Shown here piece after piece: positions 1 through 6,345 of a stretch of DNA of 10,881 bases. The notes under the pieces were generated by a model. That model was not told the DNA's origin, ran no database searches, and saw only the letters and a list, made by a program, of their open reading frames with translations. A program made the position numbers and the translations under genes. The DNA is from Actinomycetales bacterium (lineage in GTDB: Bacteria > Actinomycetota > Actinomycetes > Mycobacteriales > Mycobacteriaceae), in contig DUTZ01000359.1 in assembly GCA_012841845.1 (NCBI GenBank), forward strand, positions 1 through 10,881. The letters are read 5' to 3'. Numbering within the stretch: the stretch's first letter is position 1; every line of letters starts with the position of its first letter.

Positions 1-70
1 CGGCCGCGCTCGCGAGCGTGTCGGCGTCGGTGTGGACGGTGATCGTCCGGGGCTCGGGGTCGGGGGACAC
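1..70 (-). CDS. pgl: 6-phosphogluconolactonase, N-terminal fragment (cut by window edge)
   Basis: Reading the minus strand from a GTG at 70, an open frame runs to the left edge: 23 codons containing TITVHTDADTLASAA. A strong Shine-Dalgarno, GAGGAGG (complement of 75-81), ends four bases before the GTG, which fixes the start. The pattern of a short beta strand, Asp, and then an alpha helix beginning Leu-Ala-x-Ala-Ala is the usual beginning of Pgl/DevB proteins, which hydrolyse 6-phosphogluconolactone in the cytosolic oxidative pentose phosphate pathway. The second argument is synteny: pgl normally follows opcA directly in Mycobacterium and Corynebacterium, and here opcA is the next minus-strand gene upstream, 2.7 kb away beyond a plus-strand cassette. 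Twenty-three residues are not diagnostic alone, so the assignment rests mostly on context. No catalytic residues fall inside the window. Confidence 0.62.
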   Translation of the reverse strand, partial: MSPDPEPRTITVHTDADTLASAA

Positions 71-126
71 GGGGCCTCCTCGGTGGCGGGTCGGCGGTCC
101 GGTCGGGGCCGGATCGGTCGCCGTCC

Positions 127-132
127 ACCCTA
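127..132 (-). promoter_or_regulatory. Possible -10 box for pgl
   Basis: The minus strand reads TAGGGT here, a TANNNT match that would start transcription near position 120, giving a leader of about 50 bases before the GTG at 70. A -35 with 16-18 base spacing would fall at about 149-156, on top of the leftmost GTTCAC repeat, and has no good TTGACA match. If correct, pgl has its own promoter, as expected after separation from the tkt-opcA operon. Confidence 0.3.
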
Positions 133-149
133 GCCGCGCCCCGGCGGGG

Positions 150-193
150 GTTCACGGCCCCGAGACCCGGCGTTCACCCGGAGTGAACGCGCG
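150..193 (+). promoter_or_regulatory. PHO-box-like operator (GTTCAC direct repeats at 11-base register)
   Basis: GTTCACG at 150-156 and GTTCACC at 172-178 begin exactly 22 bases apart, which is two 11-base units. The Streptomyces PhoP 'PHO box' consists of 11-base direct-repeat units whose first seven bases approximate GTTCACC, and the mycobacterial phosphate regulator RegX3 is reported to use related sequence. Split in that register, units are 150-160 (good), 161-171 (degenerate), 172-182 (perfect core) and 183-193 (GTGAACG, partial). The last two also make a perfect inverted repeat: 8-base arms GCGTTCAC at 170-177 and GTGAACGC at 183-190 with a 5-base centre. The element overlaps the expected -35 region of the 199-204 promoter, the normal place for such an activator. 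GTTCAC also occurs within nearby coding sequence (for example 820, 1138 and 1262), so the spacing and position, not the hexamer alone, are the evidence. Confidence 0.55.
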
Positions 194-198
194 CCCAG

Positions 199-204
199 TA
201 CCGT
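199..204 (+). promoter_or_regulatory. -10 box of the phosphate cassette, leaderless start
   Basis: TACCGT fits the actinobacterial TANNNT -10 and is followed by seven bases (cacccgc) before the ATG at 212, so transcription should begin at or beside the A of the start codon. There is no Shine-Dalgarno upstream of 212, which agrees with a leaderless mRNA. No TTGACA-like -35 is present; that region is occupied by the GTTCACC repeats, suggesting dependence on an activator. Confidence 0.5.
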
Positions 205-211
205 CACCCGC

Positions 212-1456
212 ATGGCAGCGACGGTTGACGACCAAGAACGGCCCGATACCGAGGTGCCGCCCGAGGCCGAACCCGGTGAGGCGTCGGCGCCCAGGAACCC
301 GCTGCGCGTCCTCGGGCTGAGCGGGACGGCTGAGAGCTGGGTGAGCTGGATCTCCGTCGCCGTGGCGGTGTGGATCCTCATCACCGCCGTGAGCGTGATC
401 GGCGACGGCTTCAGCGCCGCCACCGGCGGGCAGGCCGAGGAGCTCTTCCAGTTCGCCACCAACCCGTTCGTGGCACTGACCATCGGCATCCTCGCCACCG
501 TCGGCACCCAGTCCTCCTCCACCACGACCTCGATCGTCGTGGGCCTGGCCGCGGGCGGGCTGCCCATGGAGATCGCGATCCCCATGCTCATGGGCGCGAA
601 CCTCGGCACCACCGTCACCAACACGCTCGTGTCGATGGGCATGGCCGGCAACAAGGAGCAGTTCCGCCGGGCGTTCTCCGCGGCGTCGGTGCACGACTTC
701 TACAACATCATGGCGGTCGCGATCCTGCTGCCCGTCGAACTGCTCACCGGCTTCCTCGACACGACGTCGGAGGCGGTGTCCGGGGCGGTCTCGGGCGACG
801 GCGGGATCGTGGCGGCCGCGTTCACGGCGTTCGGGGACGCGGTCAAGGCCGTCACCTCCCCGGGAGCCGACTTCTTCGAGTGGGCGGTCTCCCCGCTCCC
901 GGAGGTCTGGGGCGGGATCGTCCTCATCGCGGTGGGCGTGGCGCTGATCCTCCTGGTGATCGGGTTCATCGGGAACATGATGAAGTCGCTCATGGTGGGC
1001 CGCGCCAAGAAGATCCTCCACGGCGCCATCGGCCGCGGCCCGCTGTCGGGGATCGGCTCCGGCACCGTCATCACGATGATCGTGCAGTCCTCCTCCACGA
1101 CCACCTCGCTGGTCGTCCCGCTCGCCGGGTCGGGGGCGTTCACCATCCGGCAGATCTACCCGTTCACGGTGGGTGCCAACATCGGGACCACGCTCACCGC
1201 GCTCATCGCCTCGTTCGCCTTCACCGGGATCGAGGGGCAGCTCGCGCTGCAGGCCGCGCTCGTTCACCTGTTCTTCAACGTCACGGCCGCGATCGTCATC
1301 TTCGGCCTGCCGTTCCTGCGGCCACTGCCCGTCAAGGGGGCGACGTGGCTCGGGGATCTGTGCGCCCAGCGCCGGATCTGGGCGGTCGTCTGGGTCGTCA
1401 GCGTCTTCGTGGTCCTCCCGCTCGTCTTTATCGCCCTCACCACGGCCCTCGGCTAG
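212..1456 (+). CDS. Na+/phosphate cotransporter, NptA/PF02690 family
   Basis: This 414-residue membrane protein should import inorganic phosphate driven by sodium. It carries the duplicated signature of the Na/Pi cotransporter family: QSSSTTTS at 100-107 and again at 292-299, each followed by GANLGTT (128-134) or GANIGTT (321-327). These paired motifs lie in the two inverted structural repeats that form the substrate site. The first 45 residues are hydrophilic and acidic, followed by hydrophobic segments near 47-66, 85-98, 163-180, 233-254, 340-370 and 388-411. Many bacterial members (for example YjbB) continue into a cytoplasmic PhoU-like domain of 100-200 residues; this one stops soon after its last membrane segment and lacks it. 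The ATG at 212 has no Shine-Dalgarno but lies seven bases after a -10 box, so a leaderless start is likely. The stop codon abuts the ribosome site of the next gene. It is the first gene of a three-gene operon behind a PHO-box-like element. Confidence 0.92.
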   Translation: MAATVDDQERPDTEVPPEAEPGEASAPRNPLRVLGLSGTAESWVSWISVAVAVWILITAVSVIGDGFSAATGGQAEELFQFATNPFVALTIGILATVGTQSSSTTTSIVVGLAAGGLPMEIAIPMLMGANLGTTVTNTLVSMGMAGNKEQFRRAFSAASVHDFYNIMAVAILLPVELLTGFLDTTSEAVSGAVSGDGGIVAAAFTAFGDAVKAVTSPGADFFEWAVSPLPEVWGGIVLIAVGVALILLVIGFIGNMMKSLMVGRAKKILHGAIGRGPLSGIGSGTVITMIVQSSSTTTSLVVPLAGSGAFTIRQIYPFTVGANIGTTLTALIASFAFTGIEGQLALQAALVHLFFNVTAAIVIFGLPFLRPLPVKGATWLGDLCAQRRIWAVVWVVSVFVVLPLVFIALTTALG

Positions 1457-1469
1457 GAGACCACGGATC

Positions 1470-1727
1470 ATGGAGAACGCAGACTTCGAAGCCCACCTCG
1501 AGGCGATGCTCGCCGAGACGGAGGAGACGGCCCGGGAGCTCCGTGCCGAGCTCCGCGAGCTCCGGTCGCAGCGGGAGGAGGGCGCCCGGCGCGCCGCCCA
1601 GCACGCGGAGATCGAGCGGCTGGAGGAGCACCTGGCGCAGACCCGGGTCGACTGGGCCAAGGTGCGCCAGTTCCTCGAGGAGGCCGTCCGCGAGCTGCGC
1701 GACAAGCGGAAGGGGTCGGAGGCGTGA
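1470..1727 (+). CDS. Small charged coiled-coil protein, unknown function
   Basis: I do not recognise a family. The 85-residue product is almost entirely predicted helix, with about 19 Glu and 13 Arg, regular Leu/Ala spacing (for example TARELRAELRELRSQ near 20-34 and IERLEEHL near 47-54), and a single Trp near residue 61; it has no signal peptide, membrane segment or cysteine. It is probably a cytoplasmic coiled coil or short helical bundle. The ATG at 1470 is chosen because AGGAGA at 1455-1460 sits nine bases upstream, overlapping the transporter stop; an open frame extends further upstream only as a shadow of the transporter gene. Its stop overlaps the GTG of the PstS-like gene (GTGA, 1724-1727), so translation is probably coupled. 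Given the missing PhoU tail on the transporter, it could be a detached regulatory helix, but that is only inference from context. Confidence 0.75.
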   Translation: MENADFEAHLEAMLAETEETARELRAELRELRSQREEGARRAAQHAEIERLEEHLAQTRVDWAKVRQFLEEAVRELRDKRKGSEA

Positions 1728-2734
1728 CCGGCACCGGACGGCGACAGTTCGCGCGCGCGGCCGCGGCCCTGACGGGCGTGGCGCTCGTGGCCTCCCTCGC
1801 GGCATGCGGCAGCGACGCGGACCCCGAGGGCGCGATCGAGATCTCCGGTTCCGCCACGGTCGAACCGATCACGCAGGCCGTCGCCGACCGCGGCGGCTTC
1901 GACGTGGCGATCCGGGCCGAGGGCACCACGGACGGCTTCGAGCGCTTCTGCGCCGGCGAGACCGCGGTGCACAACGCCTCGGTGCCCGTCCCCGGCGCCG
2001 GCCAGCTCACCGACTTCCTCGCCGAGTGCGAGCGGAACGACGTGGAGTTCGTCGAGATCCCCGTCGCGCTTGACGCGCTCACCCTGGTGATCCACGCGAC
2101 CAACACCTTCGCCCGGGACCTCACCATGGACGAGGTGCGGCGGATGTGGGAGCCCGGCTCCGAGGTGACGACGTGGGCGGACGTGCGGCCCGAGTGGCCC
2201 GACGACGAGGTGTCCTTCTACGGCCGACCGGACGGGTCCGGGACCTTCGAGTACTTCTCCCACCAGGTCTCCGGTGAGGCCGGCGAGCTCCGCGACGACT
2301 ACCGGGCCACCGACGACGTCCGCGAGCTGGCCGGGTGGCTCGCCGAGGACCCGCAGGGGATGGGCTTCATGGGCGCCGGCAACTACCTCGCGGCGCCGGG
2401 GGAGGACCGCGACCGGATCACCAACGTCGCCATCGACGGCGTGGTGCCGACCCGGGAGGAGGCGCAGTCCGGCGCGTACCGGCCCTTCACCCGCCCCCTG
2501 TTCGTCTACGTCAACACCGACCTCGCCGCCGAGGACGAGGACGTGACGCGGTTCGTGGACTACTACGTCGACGAGGTCCAGAGCATCCTGCCGCTGGTGT
2601 ACTTCTACCCGCTGCCCGACGACGTCCACGACGCCGCGGCCGAGCGGTGGCACGACCGCACGCCGGGAACGATGTTCGGCGGCGACCCGTTCGGCGAGGT
2701 GGACCTGCGCGAGGCCCTGGGCACCGAGGGCTGA
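1724..2734 (+). CDS. PstS/SphX-like phosphate-binding lipoprotein
   Basis: This 336-residue extracytoplasmic solute-binding protein should capture phosphate at the outer face of the membrane. The N-terminus has a paired-arginine stretch (GRRQFARA, 5-12), a hydrophobic core, and a lipobox ending L25-A-A-C28, so Cys28 is the likely lipid anchor; the RRxF pattern hints at Tat export. Recognisable ligand-binding elements are SGSATVEPIT (41-50), EGTTDGFERFCAGE (66-79), and RPDGSGTFEYF (168-178). The last matches the RxDGSGT phosphate loop of E. coli PstS. Cys76 and Cys102 could form the disulfide seen in SphX-type proteins. The segment around 105-160 (VEFVEIPVALDALTLVIHATN, then LTMDEVRRMW) is also typical of SphX. 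The GTG at 1724 overlaps the preceding stop, with GGAGG at 1718-1722 and AAGGGG at 1710-1715 upstream. It is unusual in that no pstC, pstA or pstB accompanies it; instead it is last in an operon led by a Na+/Pi transporter. Confidence 0.9.
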   Translation: MTGTGRRQFARAAAALTGVALVASLAACGSDADPEGAIEISGSATVEPITQAVADRGGFDVAIRAEGTTDGFERFCAGETAVHNASVPVPGAGQLTDFLAECERNDVEFVEIPVALDALTLVIHATNTFARDLTMDEVRRMWEPGSEVTTWADVRPEWPDDEVSFYGRPDGSGTFEYFSHQVSGEAGELRDDYRATDDVRELAGWLAEDPQGMGFMGAGNYLAAPGEDRDRITNVAIDGVVPTREEAQSGAYRPFTRPLFVYVNTDLAAEDEDVTRFVDYYVDEVQSILPLVYFYPLPDDVHDAAAERWHDRTPGTMFGGDPFGEVDLREALGTEG

Positions 2735-2735
2735 C

Positions 2736-2777
2736 CCGGCCCCGCGCCCGCGCCGTCGGTGCGGGCGTCGTGGCCGG
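2736..2777. terminator. Long GC hairpin between convergent operons, probable bidirectional terminator
   Basis: The whole 43-base gap folds on itself. CCGGCC (2736-2741) pairs with GGCCGG (2772-2777), and CGCCCGC (2745-2751) pairs with GCGGGCG (2761-2767), leaving a nine-base loop and a small asymmetric internal loop. It lies directly after the stop of the PstS-like gene and directly after the stop of opcA on the other strand, so it can serve both. Neither side has a T tract, so if it terminates it is of the tract-less kind often proposed in actinobacteria. Confidence 0.6.
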
Positions 2778-3698
2778 TCAGCGCACCGAGGCCGAGGTGT
2801 AGATCACGCGGTCGTGGCAGGCCAGCGCGTCGGCGTACACGCCGTCCGCGTCCATCCGGCGCAGCTCCTCGGCCAGGCAGTCGGCCACGGACCGGGCGAC
2901 CAGCGCCACCCGGGTCGGCGGCTGTCCGGTCACGCGGAGCTCCGCGGTGGTGGGGCCCACCTGCTCGAGGACGATCGACCCGGAGGCGCGTTCGAGCACG
3001 ACCATCGAGGGCCCGACGGCCCGGTGCACGTCGATCCCGAGCCGGGAGGCCAGCCAGCCGCCGGCGAGATCGACCGACGCGGCTCGTTCGGCGCCGCACA
3101 CGGTGGCGCCGGTGATCGGTTCGAACGGTGCGCGGTCGAGGGTCGCGGCGAGCAGGGACCGCCAGTGGGTGATCCGGGCCCAGGCGAGGTCGGTGTCGCC
3201 GGGGGAGTAGCCGGCGGCCCGCTTGGCGAGCGCGTCGGTGGGGTGCCCCTCGGCGTCGGAGTCGACGATGCGGCGCCGCGCCAGCCGGCCCACCTTGTCG
3301 ACGGCGAGCAGGGTGGGCGAGTTCCGCGGCCACCACACCGCGACCGGGGTGTCCGGCAGCAGCAGCGGGGTGACGAGGGACGCGGACTGCGAGGCCATGC
3401 CGCCGGACGTCCGCAGCACCACGACCTCGGCCGCGCCGGCGTCGCCGCCCACGCGGATCTGCGCGTCGAGCCGACTGGCCGCCGCCCGGCTGCCCCGGAT
3501 CACCACGATGACGCGGCACGGGTGCTCGCGGCTCGCCTCGTTGGCGGCGTCGATGGCCGCCTCGCTGCCGCGGACGTGGTCGGTGAGGACGATGAGCGTG
3601 AGGACGCGGCCGATCGTGGACAGGCCCGCCTCCTCGCGGATCTGCACGAGCTTCTTGGAGATGTCCCGGGTCGAGGTGTCGGGTAGGTCGATGATCAC
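2778..3698 (-). CDS. opcA: Glucose-6-phosphate dehydrogenase assembly protein OpcA
   Basis: OpcA is the partner of Zwf: in cyanobacteria and actinobacteria it promotes assembly and activity of glucose-6-phosphate dehydrogenase. The 306-residue product begins [17 protein letters not shown], the family's characteristic start (IxDLPDT followed by a Lys-Lys helix), and continues with HPCRVIVVI near 59-67, LPDTPVAVWWP near 114-124 and DLAWARITHWR near 170-180, all typical of OpcA. Length is normal. The GTG start at 3698 overlaps the zwf stop (GTGA, 3695-3698), and GGAGG (complement of 3704-3708) precedes it by five bases. It is the last gene of the tkt operon here; the usual next gene, pgl, is not adjacent but displaced to the left edge of the window. 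Confidence 0.95.
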   Translation of the reverse strand: MIIDLPDTSTRDISKKLVQIREEAGLSTIGRVLTLIVLTDHVRGSEAAIDAANEASREHPCRVIVVIRGSRAAASRLDAQIRVGGDAGAAEVVVLRTSGGMASQSASLVTPLLLPDTPVAVWWPRNSPTLLAVDKVGRLARRRIVDSDAEGHPTDALAKRAAGYSPGDTDLAWARITHWRSLLAATLDRAPFEPITGATVCGAERAASVDLAGGWLASRLGIDVHRAVGPSMVVLERASGSIVLEQVGPTTAELRVTGQPPTRVALVARSVADCLAEELRRMDADGVYADALACHDRVIYTSASVR

Positions 3699-5242
3699 GG
3701 CCGCCTCCAGGTCCGCCCGCTCCGGGCGAGCATCTCGTCGGCACCACGCGGGCCCCACGTGCCGGACTGGTACTGCTCGGGCGGCCCGGACACGGCCCAC
3801 TGCTCGAGGACGGGGTCGAGCAACTCCCAGCTCAGCTCGACCTCGCGGGAGACGGGGAAGAGCGACGGCTCGCCCAGCAGCACGTCCAGGATGAGCCGCT
3901 CGTAGGCCTCGGGGGAGGACTCGGTGAACGCCTCGCCGTAGGCGAAGTCCATGTTGACGTCCCGGACCTCCATCGCGGTGCCGGGCACCTTGGAGCCGAA
4001 GCGCAGGGTGACGCCCTCGTCGGGCTGGACGCGGATCACCAGGGCGTTCTTGCCCAGCTCCTCGGTCATGGTGGCGTCGAAGGGCAGGTGCGGGGCGCGG
4101 CGGAACACCACGGCGATCTCGGTGACCCGGCGGCCGAGTCGCTTGCCGGTCCGCAGGTAGAACGGCACGCCCGCCCAGCGCCGGTTGTGGACCTCGAGCG
4201 TGAGCGCCGCGAACGTCTCGGTGGTGGAGGCCGGGTCGTAGCCCTCCTCCTCCTTGAGCCCCACGACCTGCTCGGACCCCTGCCAGCCGCCGGCGTACTG
4301 CCCGCGGGCGGTGGTCTCGGCGATGGGCAGCGCCAGCGAGGTGGACTCGAGGACCTTGATCTTCTCGGCCCGCAGTGCGGACGCCGAGAAGTCGGTGGGC
4401 TCCTCCATCGCGACGAGCGCCATGAGCTGGATGAGGTGGTTCTGGATCACGTCCCGGGCGGCGCCGATGCCGTCGTAGTAGCCGGCGCGGCCCCCGAGGC
4501 CGATGTCCTCCGCCATGGTGATCTGCACGTGGTCCACGTGGTTGCCGTTCCACACCGGCTCGAAGAGCTGGTTGGCGAAGCGCAGGGCGAGGATGTTCTG
4601 GACGGTCTCCTTGCCGAGGTAGTGGTCGATGCGGAACACCGAGTCCTCGGGGAAGACGGCGGCGACCACCTCGTTGAGCTCGCGGGCGCTGGCGAGGTCG
4701 TGGCCGAAGGGCTTCTCGATGACGACCCGGCGCCACGACAGGTCGGTGGCCCGGGCGCACCCCGTGCGCTCGAGGTGTCGGCAGACGGTGGGGAAGTCGT
4801 CCGGGGGGATCGAGAGGTAGAAGGCGTAGTTGCCGCCGGTGCCCCGCTCGGTCTCGAGGGCGGTGAGCTGGGCGGCGAGGGCGTCGAACCCGGCGTCGTC
4901 GTCGAAGGACCCGGTGACGAAGCGCAGGCCTTCGGCGAGCCGCTCCCACACGTCGTCCCGGAACGGGGTGCGGCAGCCCTCCCGCGCGCTCTCGCGTGCG
5001 AAGGCGGCGAACTCGGCGTGGGTCCACCGGCGGCGGCCGAAGCCCACGAGCGCGAAGCCCGGCGGCAGCAGGCCGCGGTTGGCCAGGTCGTAGACGGCCG
5101 GGATGAGCTTCTTCTTGGACAGGTCGCCGGTGACCCCGAAGATGACGAGGCCCGCCGAGCCCGCGATCCGCGGGAGTCGGCGGTCCCGCGGATCGCGGAG
5201 GGGGTTGACCCAGCCCGCCGGGGCGTCCGTCGAGGGACTCAC
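3695..5242 (-). CDS. zwf: Glucose-6-phosphate 1-dehydrogenase
   Basis: This cytosolic enzyme oxidises glucose 6-phosphate to 6-phosphogluconolactone with reduction of NADP+. The product has 515 residues, normal for the family. The nucleotide-binding loop is [10 protein letters not shown] at 36-45, EKPFG lies at 176-180, the active-site signature RIDHYLGKE at 204-212 (substrate-binding His207), and the catalytic-base histidine is expected at His269 in NHLIQLMA. All expected motifs are intact. The GTG start at 5242 was chosen because it makes a GTGA overlap (5239-5242) with the tal stop and places the dinucleotide loop at the usual distance from the N-terminus; the open frame extends further upstream only as a shadow of tal. 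The Shine-Dalgarno is weak, so translation probably depends on coupling to tal. It overlaps opcA by four bases, consistent with coordinated synthesis of the two partners. Confidence 0.97.
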   Translation of the reverse strand: MSPSTDAPAGWVNPLRDPRDRRLPRIAGSAGLVIFGVTGDLSKKKLIPAVYDLANRGLLPPGFALVGFGRRRWTHAEFAAFARESAREGCRTPFRDDVWERLAEGLRFVTGSFDDDAGFDALAAQLTALETERGTGGNYAFYLSIPPDDFPTVCRHLERTGCARATDLSWRRVVIEKPFGHDLASARELNEVVAAVFPEDSVFRIDHYLGKETVQNILALRFANQLFEPVWNGNHVDHVQITMAEDIGLGGRAGYYDGIGAARDVIQNHLIQLMALVAMEEPTDFSASALRAEKIKVLESTSLALPIAETTARGQYAGGWQGSEQVVGLKEEEGYDPASTTETFAALTLEVHNRRWAGVPFYLRTGKRLGRRVTEIAVVFRRAPHLPFDATMTEELGKNALVIRVQPDEGVTLRFGSKVPGTAMEVRDVNMDFAYGEAFTESSPEAYERLILDVLLGEPSLFPVSREVELSWELLDPVLEQWAVSGPPEQYQSGTWGPRGADEMLARSGRTWRRP

Positions 5243-6345
5243 GACCCCGCGGGCAGCTCGTCGATGCGGGCGCGGACGGTGTCGAGCAGCCCCTCCCAGG
5301 CGCTGACGAACTTCTCGACGCCCTGCTTCTCGAGGAGGGTGAACACCTCGTCGAGGTCGATCCCCTCGGCGCGCAGCGCGTCGAGCGTCTCGTGGGACGC
5401 CGCGGCGGTGCCGCGGACGGTGTCGCCCTCGAGTTCCCCGTGGTCGGCGAACGCCTCGATGGTGGGGAAGGGCAGGGTGTTGACGGTCCCGTGGGTCACC
5501 AGGCCGGTGACGTACAGGGTGTCCGGATAGGCGGGGTCCTTGACGCCGGTCGAGGCCCACAGCAGCCGCTGGGGGCGGGCGCCCTTCGCCGCGAGCTCGG
5601 CGAAGCCGCCCGCGGGGTCGTAGACCTCCTCGTAGACCTCCTGGCAGAGGCGGGCGTTGGCCAGCCCGGCGCGGCCGCGCAGCTCCGAGTCCTCCGGCAG
5701 CCGCGAGTCGATCTCGGTGTCCAGTCGGGAGACGAACACCGACGCGACGGAGTGGATGCGGGACACGTCGTGCCCCGCCGCGGCGGCCTTCTCCAGGCCG
5801 GCGAGGTACGCGCGGGCCACGGCCCGGTACTGGTCCGCGGAGAAGATGAGCGTCACGTTGACGTCGATGCCCCGGCCGATCACCTCGGTGATGGCGGGCA
5901 GGCCCGCCTCGGTGGCCGGGATCTTGATCATGACGTTGGGGCGGGCCACCGCGGCGGCCAGCTCGACGGCCTGCTCGATGGTCTCCTCGGTGCGGTCCGC
6001 CAGGCGGGGGTCCACCTCGAGCGAGACCCGGCCGTCGACGCCGTCGGTGGCCTCGTAGATCCGGGCGAGCACGTCGCACGCGTCCCGGACGTCGGCGGTG
6101 GTGAGTGCGCCCACCACGGCGTCGACGTCGCGGTTCTCCGCCACCGCCTCGGCGAGCGCCGACTCGTAGGTCGAGGAGTCGGCGAGCGCGGACTGGAAGA
6201 TCGCCGGGTTGGTGGTGACGCCCACGATCGAGTACGTGGACATGCGCTGCTCGAGCTCGCCGGAGCGGATGAGCTGGCGCGACAGGTCGTCGAGCCACAC
6301 CGAGACGCCTGCGGCGCTCAGGGCGGCGAGGTTGGCGTTGGTCAT
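5239..6345 (-). CDS. tal: Transaldolase
   Basis: Transaldolase moves a dihydroxyacetone unit from sedoheptulose 7-phosphate to glyceraldehyde 3-phosphate in the cytosolic non-oxidative pentose phosphate pathway. The 368-residue product has GVTTNPAIF at 42-50, the Schiff-base lysine Lys141 within [15 protein letters not shown], and [12 protein letters not shown] near 162-173. Length and the LSRQLIRSG start region match the longer actinobacterial/cyanobacterial transaldolases. The ATG at 6345 overlaps the tkt stop (ATGA, 6342-6345), and GGGAGGA (complement of 6349-6355) lies just upstream inside tkt. It is the second gene of the tkt-tal-zwf-opcA operon. Confidence 0.97.
   Translation of the reverse strand: MTNANLAALSAAGVSVWLDDLSRQLIRSGELEQRMSTYSIVGVTTNPAIFQSALADSSTYESALAEAVAENRDVDAVVGALTTADVRDACDVLARIYEATDGVDGRVSLEVDPRLADRTEETIEQAVELAAAVARPNVMIKIPATEAGLPAITEVIGRGIDVNVTLIFSADQYRAVARAYLAGLEKAAAAGHDVSRIHSVASVFVSRLDTEIDSRLPEDSELRGRAGLANARLCQEVYEEVYDPAGGFAELAAKGARPQRLLWASTGVKDPAYPDTLYVTGLVTHGTVNTLPFPTIEAFADHGELEGDTVRGTAAASHETLDALRAEGIDLDEVFTLLEKQGVEKFVSAWEGLLDTVRARIDELPAGS

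Noticed and set aside
509..1108. Near-identical DNA at 509-532 and 1085-1108 as a recombination-type repeat
   Set aside because: This is the duplicated QSSSTTTS motif of the Na/Pi cotransporter family, explained by the protein's internal repeat.
820..1268. Further GTTCAC matches inside the transporter gene (820, 1138, 1162, 1262) as extra PHO boxes
   Set aside because: They are coding-sequence matches (Val/Ala-Phe-Thr or Val-His codons), not in 11-base register and not next to a promoter.
152..2653. A very long minus-strand open frame opposite the phosphate cassette
   Set aside because: It is antisense to three well-identified genes, its translation is low-complexity Arg/Gly/Asp/Val-rich, and it has no family motif. 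GC-rich coding DNA routinely gives such shadow frames.
4088..5530. Long plus-strand open frame opposite zwf and tal
   Set aside because: Antisense to zwf and tal, with no recognisable domain and no ribosome site; a codon-bias shadow. The same applies to 6456-8585 opposite tkt.
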